Positions 1 to 6,882 of a stretch of DNA of 7,786 nt are shown one piece after another. The position numbers and the translations under genes were made by a program. The stretch lies in contig CAMOHN010000046.1 of NCBI GenBank assembly GCA_946615455.1, forward strand, positions 1-7,786. The letters run 5' to 3'. Source of the stretch: an uncultured Bacteroidales bacterium. GTDB taxonomy: Bacteria; Bacteroidota; Bacteroidia; Bacteroidales; Paludibacteraceae. The notes beneath the pieces are model-generated. The model saw only the letters and a program-made list of their open reading frames with translations. It made no database searches and was not told the DNA's origin. Numbering within the stretch: position 1 is the stretch's first letter; every line of letters begins with the position of its first letter.

Positions 1-1427
1 GTGCGGCAGAGCCATTGCCAGCAACGCCCTGTGGAAGAGATGCTTAGTCGTTCTTGGGGCGAGTGTACACCGTACATTTGCGGACCGATGCTCACCATGT
101 CCAAATACGGATATTTCTCCAAGAACAGACCACACTCCAAGCCGGCATGGATGGCAAGCACTTTCGGCTCTGCGCCGAACAAGTCTTCGTAGGCTTTCTT
201 CACAACTTCCATCAGCGGCGAATGAACATTGGGTTTCCACCCCGGATAGCCGTCACCGTGGGTTATCTCATCGCAGGCGGCTGACAAAGCACATTCCACT
301 TTTTCTTTGATATAATGCTTCTGGCTCTCCACGGACGAGCGTTGGCTGGTGTTGATCTCTACATAGCCATCACGCATCTTGACCGAAGCGAGGTTGGTGG
401 ATGTCTGTACCAAGCCGGGCATATCGCGCGACATCTCCACTACGCCGTGCGGACAAGCCATCAGCGTGCGAATCAGTTGCTTGGCTTGGTCAGCAGGGAT
501 GAAAGCAGCGGGCATATCCGTGCTCTCCAATTCCAGTTTCATCTCTGTTTCAAGGTCGCCCAATTCGCCTTCGATGGCAGCCACATACTCGTTGAAGCGG
601 ATGCGGAGGTTCTCTTTCTCGCTCATTGCAACGGTGAACACGGCTTCGGCTTCGCGGGCTATGGCGTTGCGCAGGTTGCCGCCGTTGATGGCTGAGAGTT
701 GGAAACCTTCGGTCTGCATCATCTCATACAGGAAGCGCACAATCAGGATGTTGGCATTGCCGCGCCCTTTGTTGATATCGTCGCCGGAGTGACCACCCAT
801 CAGTCCCTTGACGCTCACGCGGGCGGCGAACAGGTCTTTGGTCTCCACCGTAGCGGGCGTATAGTGCATCTTGGCGAGCGTATCAATACCGCCGGCGCAA
901 CCGATGAAGATTTGTCCGTCGTCTTCCGAGTCGAGGTTGATGAGCATCTTACCGTTCAAGCATCCGTCTTTGAGGCGGTTAGCGCCGGTCAGACCGGTCT
1001 CTTCGTCCACTGTGAAGAGGCACTCCAAAGCGGGGTGCTTCAGGGTCTTGGAAGTGAGTGCCGCCAATCCCATTGCTACACCTATACCATCGTCGCCGCC
1101 GAGGGTCGTGCCACGTGCTTTGAGCCAGTCGCCGTCCACATAGGTGTCTATGGGGTCGCGCATGAAGTCGTGATTGACATCGCCGTTCTTCTCGCAGACC
1201 ATATCCATGTGGGCTTGCAGGATGATGCCGGGCTTGTCTTCGTAACCGGGCGTTGCCGGTACGCGCATGATGACGTTCATTGCCTCATCAACGGTATGTT
1301 CAATACCGCGCTCTTCGGCAAAGCGTGCCAACCAAGCACTAATCTGTTCCTCGTGTTTACTGGGACGAGGCACCTTGCGAATCTCATCAAAGATGGAGAA
1401 TACTTCTTTCGGTTCTAAGTTATTCAT
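1..1427 (-). CDS. pepD: Aminoacyl-histidine dipeptidase PepD (M20 family metallopeptidase), 3' end cut by window edge
   Basis: Cytoplasmic two-metal dipeptidase that cleaves dipeptides such as Xaa-His (carnosine-type) and supplies free amino acids. Reading the minus strand from the ATG at 1427 gives 475 full codons with no stop. E. coli PepD has 485 residues, so only the last few codons are missing. Visible metal-site motifs in family order are QAHMDMVCEK (His73, Asp75), LGGDDGIG (bridging Asp112), DEETG (Glu142 general base, Glu143 ligand), INLDSED (Asp166) and, near the C-terminus, GVHSP (His455). The lid region carries GGHSGDDI, and HAGLECG lies later, both typical of PepD. The end reads RCWQWLCR, matching the usual final helix. 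The start lies 12 bases past the stop of the upstream C69 dipeptidase gene on the same strand, so the two are probably co-transcribed. No Shine-Dalgarno sequence precedes the start (ATCATCACCACT then ATG). Family assignment is strong; exact substrate preference is inferred. Confidence 0.93.
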   Translation of the reverse strand, partial: MNNLEPKEVFSIFDEIRKVPRPSKHEEQISAWLARFAEERGIEHTVDEAMNVIMRVPATPGYEDKPGIILQAHMDMVCEKNGDVNHDFMRDPIDTYVDGDWLKARGTTLGGDDGIGVAMGLAALTSKTLKHPALECLFTVDEETGLTGANRLKDGCLNGKMLINLDSEDDGQIFIGCAGGIDTLAKMHYTPATVETKDLFAARVSVKGLMGGHSGDDINKGRGNANILIVRFLYEMMQTEGFQLSAINGGNLRNAIAREAEAVFTVAMSEKENLRIRFNEYVAAIEGELGDLETEMKLELESTDMPAAFIPADQAKQLIRTLMACPHGVVEMSRDMPGLVQTSTNLASVKMRDGYVEINTSQRSSVESQKHYIKEKVECALSAACDEITHGDGYPGWKPNVHSPLMEVVKKAYEDLFGAEPKVLAIHAGLECGLFLEKYPYLDMVSIGPQMYGVHSPQERLSISSTGRCWQWLCR

Positions 1428-1439
1428 AGTGGTGATGAT

Positions 1440-3116
1440 TTATTGTACTTTTTCGTGGTAGAGTTCGTTCTTGAACATATCTTGGAACTCACGGGGATAA
1501 CTGGGTCCGCGTGGACCAACAGGTTCACCCCACTCGTTGCGTTTGAATTGTCCGTTCTCTTCTTGGCGTACACGTCCATCGATATATTTGACGGTCAGGT
1601 AGATGAGCAGGTCGTTCCAAGCGGCGGTCGCTTCGTCTGCCTGTTGACAAGAATAGCGGGTCAGGAACTCGCGGGCTTCGTCAGTCGTCATCTGAGCCAC
1701 TTTTTGGTCAATGACCTCAACTTGGCTGTTGAACTTGTCCTCCCAGGTACGTTGCACATTCTGTATGTCGGGACGCATGAGTGAGTAGCGTGTGTAAGCC
1801 CAGTTGGCAACGCGGTTGAAAGCCCACCAAGCCGAGGTAGGCGAATAGGTATAGAGGTCGCCGTTGCCCTCACGCATGGACTCGGGGGCTTGGGTCATGC
1901 AGCTATACATGGGCACATAGAGGTTGGTGGCAGCGTCGTCCACGCCGAACCAGAAGATGCCACCTGCTTTGGCGCTCTCGTAGCCACGCATCTGCGAGAC
2001 GAACGACCAAGCCGTTTGCTGTGTAGCCACGGGACGCTCAAACCAGTACTGCATGCTGTCTTGACGGAAGCCGAGACCACCATAGCGCAACTTGGTGTGC
2101 CACGGACCGGCATCCGTGCCTTGGGTGATGTCCAACTCGGTGCCCTCAAACTGGTCGCGCATGGCTTCCTTCATCTCCTGCACGGTAACAAGGTGATTGG
2201 GTTTGATCCAGAGCGGCATAGGCTCGCCGGCGTACTTGCCGTTGGTGGCAAGATAGACCTTGCCGGCGGCATAAGGCAGGTATTGATCAAAGTCGTCGGC
2301 AAACTTGCGGAACACGCTCCATACGCGCGCTTCACATACATACAAGCCTGTGAAGTCGAAGGGGTTGTAGGCATGGTTGAATTGGAATTCCTCGTCCTTG
2401 CCTGTAAAGAAAGCGCTGTCGCGAGCCACTTGTATGATGTCCTTGTGCCACATCCACTGCCCGTCTTTTGAGGTATAGATATCGCCTTTTTTCTTGGCAC
2501 CTTTGAGCGGGAGATAGGTGATGCGTGCCTGATTGGCATGTCCGCTGATGCAGTCATCGGGAATGCGTACAGCCGCCCAAACCACACCTTTGTTGTTCTT
2601 GCCGTTGCCTATCATCTCCATGTACCATACTTCGTTGGGGTCGCCGATGGAGAAACTCTCGCCTCCGCTGACGTAGCCATATTGGGATGCCAAGGATGTC
2701 ATGCATTGGATGGCTTCGCGGGCAGTACGGCTGCGCTCAAGGGCTATGTAAATAAGGCTGCCGTAGTCAATACCTTCTTTGTTTGCCATGTCGCGTCCGC
2801 CCCATGTGGTCTCGCCGATGGTAACTTGGTGTTCGTTCATGTTGCCCACCACTGAATAGGTGTGTGCCACTTGCGGGATCTGAATGAGCGGCTGTCCGTC
2901 GTCCCAGTTGGTCACTTGCAGCATCTCGCCCTCGGCATGGTCAGCCGCAGCGCGGTAACGCAGAAAACCATAGAAAGAGTAACTGTCGGCAGCATAAGTG
3001 ATGATGGTGCTGCCGTCGGCTGTCGCCGCCTTGCCTGCCATGAAGTTGGTGCAAGCATCCGTTGTGGCAAAGCCCAGGGCAAGAGCCAAGACGGAGAGAA
3101 GAAGGTGCTTTTTCAT
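1440..3116 (-). CDS. Exported C69-family dipeptidase (N-terminal-nucleophile cysteine peptidase)
   Basis: A 558-residue peptidase of family C69 (PepDA-like), expected to cleave dipeptides or short peptides outside the cytoplasm. Residues 1-21 form a signal peptide: MKKH, then a hydrophobic run (LLLSVLALALGFA), then TTDA. The next residue, Cys22 in ACTNF, fits the Ntn-hydrolase nucleophile, so cleavage of the leader would expose it. It is followed by GKAATADGSTI, the classic family N-terminus. Other family-like motifs are GNMNEHQVTIGETTWGGR (about 91-108), SFSIGDPNEVWYMEMIG (about 154-170) and a Trp-rich central region. The open frame extends upstream to 3215, but that part is the promoter region. 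The ATG at 3116 puts the basic signal-peptide n-region first; an ATG at 3122 (MRMKKH) is an equal alternative. The residues before Cys22 (TDA) do not form a good lipobox, so a lipoprotein is less likely. The gene is first in a probable operon with pepD. The true substrate is not visible from sequence. Confidence 0.9.
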   Translation of the reverse strand: MKKHLLLSVLALALGFATTDACTNFMAGKAATADGSTIITYAADSYSFYGFLRYRAAADHAEGEMLQVTNWDDGQPLIQIPQVAHTYSVVGNMNEHQVTIGETTWGGRDMANKEGIDYGSLIYIALERSRTAREAIQCMTSLASQYGYVSGGESFSIGDPNEVWYMEMIGNGKNNKGVVWAAVRIPDDCISGHANQARITYLPLKGAKKKGDIYTSKDGQWMWHKDIIQVARDSAFFTGKDEEFQFNHAYNPFDFTGLYVCEARVWSVFRKFADDFDQYLPYAAGKVYLATNGKYAGEPMPLWIKPNHLVTVQEMKEAMRDQFEGTELDITQGTDAGPWHTKLRYGGLGFRQDSMQYWFERPVATQQTAWSFVSQMRGYESAKAGGIFWFGVDDAATNLYVPMYSCMTQAPESMREGNGDLYTYSPTSAWWAFNRVANWAYTRYSLMRPDIQNVQRTWEDKFNSQVEVIDQKVAQMTTDEAREFLTRYSCQQADEATAAWNDLLIYLTVKYIDGRVRQEENGQFKRNEWGEPVGPRGPSYPREFQDMFKNELYHEKVQ

Positions 3117-3150
3117 ACGCATGAATTGTTTTGGATTGTTTTTCCGAGGG

Positions 3151-3158
3151 CAAAAGTA
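3151..3158 (-). promoter_or_regulatory. Bacteroidota-type -7 box for the C69 dipeptidase-pepD unit
   Basis: Read on the minus strand this is TACTTTTG, an exact match to the Bacteroides -7 consensus TAnnTTTG. It would start transcription roughly 25-30 bases before the C69 start codon. A TTTG (plus-strand CAAA at 3181-3184) sits 22 bases upstream and could act as the -33 element; another at 3174-3177 is only 15 bases away. Assigned by consensus match and position only. Confidence 0.65.
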
Positions 3159-3200
3159 CGACTTTTTTCGTGACAAAGGCCAAACAATTGAAAAAAGTCG

Positions 3201-3208
3201 TATCTTTG
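3201..3208 (+). promoter_or_regulatory. secA: Bacteroidota-type -7 box for secA
   Basis: TATCTTTG matches the TAnnTTTG consensus exactly and lies 24 bases before the preferred secA start codon, implying a short leader of about 20 bases. No clear TTTG is found about 20 bases upstream, so the -33 element is weak or absent. The box is the exact mirror-position partner of the minus-strand box at 3151-3158. Confidence 0.65.
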
Positions 3209-3219
3209 CGCGCATTTTT

Positions 3220-3223
3220 AGGA
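3220..3223 (+). promoter_or_regulatory. secA: Candidate ribosome binding site deciding the secA start
   Basis: AGGA lies 3 bases before the ATG at 3227 and 9 bases before the ATG at 3233. The 9-base gap is the more workable spacing and favours the downstream start. That start gives MSFVDLISRLFGNK, in line with the MxF...FGNK N-terminus I recall for Bacteroidota SecA proteins. Confidence 0.5.
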
Positions 3224-3232
3224 ATAATGACT

Positions 3233-6200
3233 ATGAGTTTTGTTGATTTAATCAGCCGATTGTTCGGCAACAAGGCGCAGCGTGACATGCGCGAAATACA
3301 ACCTGTTGTGGACAAAGTCAAGCAGGTCTATCCCGAGATAGATGCATTGAGCAACGATGCATTGCGTGGCCGTAGCCAAGCCCTCATGCAGCGTGTAGAG
3401 GACACGGTCAGGGACAAGAAGCAGGAGATACAGCGTCTGAAGGACTCTATCGAGACGTTAGACATAGACAAGCGTGAGAAGGTGTTTGACCGTGTCGATC
3501 AGTTGGAAAAAGCCATCAAAGAGGACTATAAGACGGTGCTTAATGACATATTGCCCGAAGCTTTTGCCATTGTCAAATCAACAGCCCGCCGTTTTGCCGA
3601 GAATGAGTCGGTGGCGGTGACAGCCACGCAGATGGACAAGGACTTGGCAGCCGACAGCCGTTTTGACTTTGTGGAGATTGACGGCGAGCAAGCCATCTAT
3701 CATAATCATTGGATGGCGGGTGGCAACGAGATCACATGGGACATGATACACTATGATGTCCAACTCTTTGGCGGCGTGGTTCTACACCAAGGCAAGATCG
3801 CCGAGATGGCGACGGGTGAAGGTAAGACCTTGGTGGCTACCCTACCCGTGTTCTTGAACGCCTTGACGCACGAGGGCGTGCATGTGGTGACAGTGAATGA
3901 CTATCTGGCCAAGCGTGACTCGGAGTGGATGGGGCCGCTCTATATGTTCCACGGTTTGACGGTGGACTGCATTGACAAATACCGTCCCAACAGCGAAGAG
4001 CGGCGTCGAGCCTACGCCTGCGACATCACTTTCGGCACCAACAACGAGTTCGGTTTTGACTACCTGCGCGATAACATGGCGACATCGCCGCTGGATCTTG
4101 TACAGCGCGGGCACAATTTCGCCATTGTCGATGAGGTGGACTCGGTCTTGATTGACGATGCCCGCACGCCGCTTATCATCTCCGGTCCCGTACCCAAGGG
4201 CGAAGAGCAGATGTTTGACGAGTATAAGCACCGTGTCGAACTGTTGGTGCGCACACAGACCACGCTGACCACCAAGTTGTTGGTTGAAGCCAAAAGCAAG
4301 ATGCAGAGCGAAGACCCCAAGGAGCGCGAGGCGGGCGAATTGGCACTGTTCCGCAGCTACAAAGGTATGCCCAAGAACAAAGCCCTGATCAAGTTCTTGA
4401 GCGAACCGGGCATTAAGGTCAGACTGCAGAAAACAGAAGAGTTCTATCTCCAAGAGCAGGAGAAGAACATGCATATAGCCACCGACGAACTCTACTTTGT
4501 CATCGACGAGAAGAACAAGTCCATCGAACTGACCGACAAGGGCATAGACACCCTGACGGGTAATACAGACGACCCGAATTTCTTCGTGCTGCCCGATGTA
4601 GGTTCAGAGATGGCCGAATTGGAGAAAGAGTCGCTTACTGCGGAGCAGAAACAGCAGCGCAAGGACGAGATTCTGACCAACTACTCCATCAAGTCTGAGC
4701 GTGTACACACCGTGCACCAGCTGCTGAAAGCCTACACGCTGTTTGAGAAGGACGTGGACTATATCATAGACAACAACGAGGTCAAGATTGTTGATGAGCA
4801 GACGGGTCGTGTGATGGAAGGTCGCCGCTGGTCGGACGGTCTGCACCAAGCCGTTGAGGCCAAAGAGAATGTCAAGGTGGAGGCTGCCACACAGACCTTT
4901 GCCACCATCACACTGCAGAACTACTTCCGCATGTACAACAAGCTGTCAGGCATGACCGGTACGGCGGAGACCGAGGCGGGCGAGTTTTGGAACATCTACA
5001 AGCTGGATGTAGTGGTCATTCCGACCAACAAACCCATAGCCCGCATAGATATGAACGACCGTATCTACCGCACCAAGCGCGAGAAGTACAACGCGGTCAT
5101 CAAGGAGATTGAAGATCTTATAGCTGCCGGTCGTCCGGTGTTGGTGGGTACCACTTCGGTGGAGATAAGCGAGCTGTTGAGCCGTATGCTGACCATGCGC
5201 AAGATACCTCACAACGTACTGAATGCCAAGTTGCACCAGCGTGAGGCTGAGATTGTGGCTCAAGCGGGCCGCCGTGGTGTGGTGACCATTGCTACCAACA
5301 TGGCAGGTCGTGGTACGGACATCAAGCTCACGGACGAGGTCAAGCAAGCCGGCGGTCTGGCCATCATTGGCACGGAGCGTCACGAGAGCCGTCGTGTGGA
5401 CCGTCAGTTACGCGGACGAAGCGGACGACAAGGCGACCCGGGAAGCAGCGTGTTCTTCATCTCGTTGGAGGACGACCTTATGCGCTTGTTCGGCGCAGAC
5501 CGCATAGCCGGCATTATGGACCGTTTTGGTGGTTGGAAAGAAGGTGAATCCATTGAGCACAAGACGATTTCGTCCAATGTAGAGAAAGCGCAAAAAAAAG
5601 TAGAGGAGAACAACTTCGGCATCCGCAAGCGTCTGATTGAGTATGACGATGTGATGAACCAGCAGCGCAATGTCATCTATGCCAAGCGACACCATGCCCT
5701 GATGGGTGAGCGAATAGGTGTGGACATCACCAACATGATATACGATGTGGCTGAATCCATAGTGGCAGATGCCCGCATGGGTATGGACTATGACCTGCTT
5801 ACCGAGAGCGTGATGCAGACTTTTGCCATGGAAGTGCCTTTTGACGAGGACACCTTCCGTCGCAGCAAAGAAGAGAAACTATCCGAGATATTGGCCACAG
5901 CCACTTTGGACAGTTTCAAACGCCGCATGGACAAACTGATGACCACCGCCAATCCCGTCATTCAGCAAGTCTATAGAGACAAGGGGGCTATGTACGAGAA
6001 CATACTCATCCCCATTGCTGACGGCAAGCGTGTATATAACATCTCGGTCAACCTCAAGCGTGCCGCCGAGACCGACTGCCGCGAGGTGGTCAAGGAGTTT
6101 GAGAAACGCATGGTACTCTATGTCATTGACGACGAGTGGAAGGAGCACCTCCGCGAGTTGGATGAACTCAAACAGAGCGTGCAGAACGCCAGCTATGAGC

Positions 6201-6559
6201 AGAAAGACCCGCTGTTAATCTATAAGTTGGAGTCGTTCAATATATTCAAGTCAATGCTGGACCGTTTCAACCGCCGTGCCATAGGCATATTGATGCGTGG
6301 TTACATACCGCAACAAGACCCGCAGCGCATGCAGCAGGCTCAAGCCGAGCGACGCATGGACATGTCCAAATACCGCACCCAGAAAGACACGGTTCAGCGT
6401 GCTGCCCAAGCCTCGGGTATGGCACAAGCAGCCGGACGCGACACCCGTGAGGTGCAAAAACAGATGCCTATCATTGCCGACAAGAAACCACGCCCCAATG
6501 ACCCCTGCCCCTGCGGCAGTGGCAAGAAATACAAACAATGCCACGGCAGGATGGAATAA
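3233..6559 (+). CDS. secA: Protein translocase subunit SecA, long Bacteroidota form
   Basis: Peripheral membrane ATPase that pushes unfolded preproteins through SecYEG. The 1108 residues include Walker A MATGEGKT (192-199), Walker B DEVDS (300-304) followed by DDARTPLIISGP, the TQTFATITLQNYFR and LSGMTGTA segments, NMAGRGTD (GRGTD 692-696) and QLRGRSGRQGDPG (from 725). The C-terminus is a SEC-C zinc site: Cys1092, Cys1094, Cys1103 and His1104 in a CxCx8CH pattern. E. coli SecA has 901 residues. The extra length lies mainly in a charged, probably helical insert near 58-103, a second insert near 121-170, and an enlarged preprotein-binding region near 335-425. I recall such inserts as usual in this phylum. 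The start at 3233 is chosen over 3227 from ribosome-site spacing and family N-terminus; the frame is open upstream to 3131, through the promoter. It is transcribed divergently from the peptidase genes. Identity is certain; insert boundaries are estimates. Confidence 0.98.
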   Translation: MSFVDLISRLFGNKAQRDMREIQPVVDKVKQVYPEIDALSNDALRGRSQALMQRVEDTVRDKKQEIQRLKDSIETLDIDKREKVFDRVDQLEKAIKEDYKTVLNDILPEAFAIVKSTARRFAENESVAVTATQMDKDLAADSRFDFVEIDGEQAIYHNHWMAGGNEITWDMIHYDVQLFGGVVLHQGKIAEMATGEGKTLVATLPVFLNALTHEGVHVVTVNDYLAKRDSEWMGPLYMFHGLTVDCIDKYRPNSEERRRAYACDITFGTNNEFGFDYLRDNMATSPLDLVQRGHNFAIVDEVDSVLIDDARTPLIISGPVPKGEEQMFDEYKHRVELLVRTQTTLTTKLLVEAKSKMQSEDPKEREAGELALFRSYKGMPKNKALIKFLSEPGIKVRLQKTEEFYLQEQEKNMHIATDELYFVIDEKNKSIELTDKGIDTLTGNTDDPNFFVLPDVGSEMAELEKESLTAEQKQQRKDEILTNYSIKSERVHTVHQLLKAYTLFEKDVDYIIDNNEVKIVDEQTGRVMEGRRWSDGLHQAVEAKENVKVEAATQTFATITLQNYFRMYNKLSGMTGTAETEAGEFWNIYKLDVVVIPTNKPIARIDMNDRIYRTKREKYNAVIKEIEDLIAAGRPVLVGTTSVEISELLSRMLTMRKIPHNVLNAKLHQREAEIVAQAGRRGVVTIATNMAGRGTDIKLTDEVKQAGGLAIIGTERHESRRVDRQLRGRSGRQGDPGSSVFFISLEDDLMRLFGADRIAGIMDRFGGWKEGESIEHKTISSNVEKAQKKVEENNFGIRKRLIEYDDVMNQQRNVIYAKRHHALMGERIGVDITNMIYDVAESIVADARMGMDYDLLTESVMQTFAMEVPFDEDTFRRSKEEKLSEILATATLDSFKRRMDKLMTTANPVIQQVYRDKGAMYENILIPIADGKRVYNISVNLKRAAETDCREVVKEFEKRMVLYVIDDEWKEHLRELDELKQSVQNASYEQKDPLLIYKLESFNIFKSMLDRFNRRAIGILMRGYIPQQDPQRMQQAQAERRMDMSKYRTQKDTVQRAAQASGMAQAAGRDTREVQKQMPIIADKKPRPNDPCPCGSGKKYKQCHGRME

Positions 6560-6626
6560 ATCGTCATAAACTGTTTTAACAATATTATTGTCGCTCACCG
6601 ACATTAAATAGGAGGACATATATCAA

Positions 6627-6650
6627 AAAGCGTTTTACGCGCTTTGTTTT
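6627..6650 (+). terminator. Possible secA transcription terminator
   Basis: A 6-base stem AAAGCG/CGCTTT with a 7-base loop is followed by GTTTT, 67 bases after the secA stop. The stem is short and the T run is interrupted, so it would be a weak intrinsic terminator. It may instead be the first stem of the larger structured block. Confidence 0.3.
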
Positions 6651-6729
6651 GGCTAACTGGAATCTCGCAAATTCGAAGACTTGTCAAAACGATGCAGCAT
6701 AAAGATGCTCACTTGGAATGTATTAACCC

Positions 6730-6752
6730 AAAACTCGTTTAATGCGAGTTTT
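6730..6752 (+). other. Perfect 8-bp hairpin in the secA-lipoprotein gap
   Basis: AAAACTCG (6730-6737) pairs perfectly with CGAGTTTT (6745-6752) around the 7-base loop TTTAATG. The A-tract before and T-tract after give it the outline of a bidirectional intrinsic terminator. The loop and arms resemble those of the hairpin at 6627-6645, so the two may be related elements or successive terminators. Confidence 0.5.
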
Positions 6753-6776
6753 CGAGGTTGTGTTATACATATCCAC

Positions 6777-6862
6777 GTGGGACTAAAATGTTGTTTGTTT
6801 TACAAGTCAGGCAATGCGAGAGCCTCAGTTAGCGGAACAGCAATATTGCAGTCCCGCTTTTT
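6777..6862 (+). terminator. Long-range stem followed by a T run, terminator-like leader end
   Basis: GTGGGACT (6777-6784) can pair with AGTCCCGC (6850-6857) over eight positions including one G-U wobble. The 3' arm is followed directly by TTTTT (6858-6862). The loop is 65 bases long and has its own small stems. The arrangement resembles an attenuator or riboswitch expression platform placed just before the lipoprotein start codon. No ligand-binding core is recognisable. Confidence 0.3.
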
Positions 6863-6882
6863 ATTCACTAAAGACATTGAAT

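Larger units (their letters stand above)
3150..3209. repeat. Near-perfect inverted repeat spanning the divergent promoters
   Basis: The left arm 3150-3169 and right arm 3190-3209 are reverse complements at 18 of 20 positions. The inner 13 bases of each arm (TACGACTTTTTTC and GAAAAAAGTCGTA) match perfectly. They are separated by a 20-base spacer (3170-3189). Each arm contains the TAnnTTTG box of one of the two divergent transcription units. The two mismatches fall at the variable nn positions of the boxes. Confidence 0.85.
6627..6862 (+). ncRNA. Candidate structured RNA or leader upstream of the lipoprotein gene
   Basis: Read as RNA on the plus strand, the block can form these stems: AAAGCG/CGCTTT (6627-6632 with 6640-6645), GTTTTG/CAAAAC (6646-6651 with 6685-6690), AGCAT/ATGCT with a 4-base loop (6696-6709), AAAACTCG/CGAGTTTT (6730-6752), and an outer pairing of GTGGGACT (6777-6784) with AGTCCCGC (6850-6857, one G-U pair). 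The outer stem encloses TTGT/ACAA (6791-6805), AGGC/GCCT (6809-6825) and a GCAATATTGC palindrome (6840-6849). A run of five T follows the last stem, about 20 bases before the ATG at 6883. This matches no RNA family I can name with confidence. The stems are compatible on paper, but covariation has not been tested. Confidence 0.35.
6560..6882. other. 323-base intergenic region without a convincing gene, rich in inverted repeats
   Basis: This gap between secA and the lipoprotein gene contains several stem-loops, described separately. Frames open on the plus strand (from 6681 and from 6814) run into or across the next gene but show no ribosome site, no family motif and no signal peptide at their starts, so they are not called. 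No good TAnnTTTG promoter box was found for the downstream gene. The region has the look of a structured leader or a recurrent non-coding element rather than decayed coding sequence. Confidence 0.6.

Noticed and set aside
699..1418. 239-codon plus-strand frame opposite pepD
   Set aside because: The opposite strand encodes PepD with every metal-site motif intact, so this is a shadow.
1890..2471. 193-codon plus-strand frame inside the C69 dipeptidase gene
   Set aside because: It is antisense to a well supported gene, with His/Val/Leu-rich sequence typical of a reverse-frame shadow and no family resemblance.
3123..3215. Extended N-terminus for the C69 dipeptidase from 3215
   Set aside because: It would put about 30 residues before a canonical signal peptide and lie across the -7 boxes.
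3131..3232. Extended N-terminus for SecA from a TTG at 3131
   Set aside because: The extension would be translated from the promoter and inverted-repeat region; the family N-terminus matches the ATG at 3233.
3842..4474. 210-codon open frame on the minus strand opposite secA
   Set aside because: It lies wholly inside a clear secA reading frame, has no recognisable motif or ribosome site, and is the kind of long antisense frame produced by codon bias.
6773..6780. CCACGTGG palindrome as an operator
   Set aside because: An 8-base palindrome is expected by chance at this scale, and its right half is better explained as part of the long-range stem with 6850-6857.
6814..6882. Upstream start for the lipoprotein (MREPQL...)
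   Set aside because: It would bury the lipoprotein signal peptide and lies inside the structured non-coding block; no ribosome site precedes it.
6560..6882. tRNA, small insertion sequence or CRISPR repeat in the gap
   Set aside because: No cloverleaf with a TTCGA-type arm in the right place, no terminal repeats with a transposase, and no regularly spaced direct repeats.
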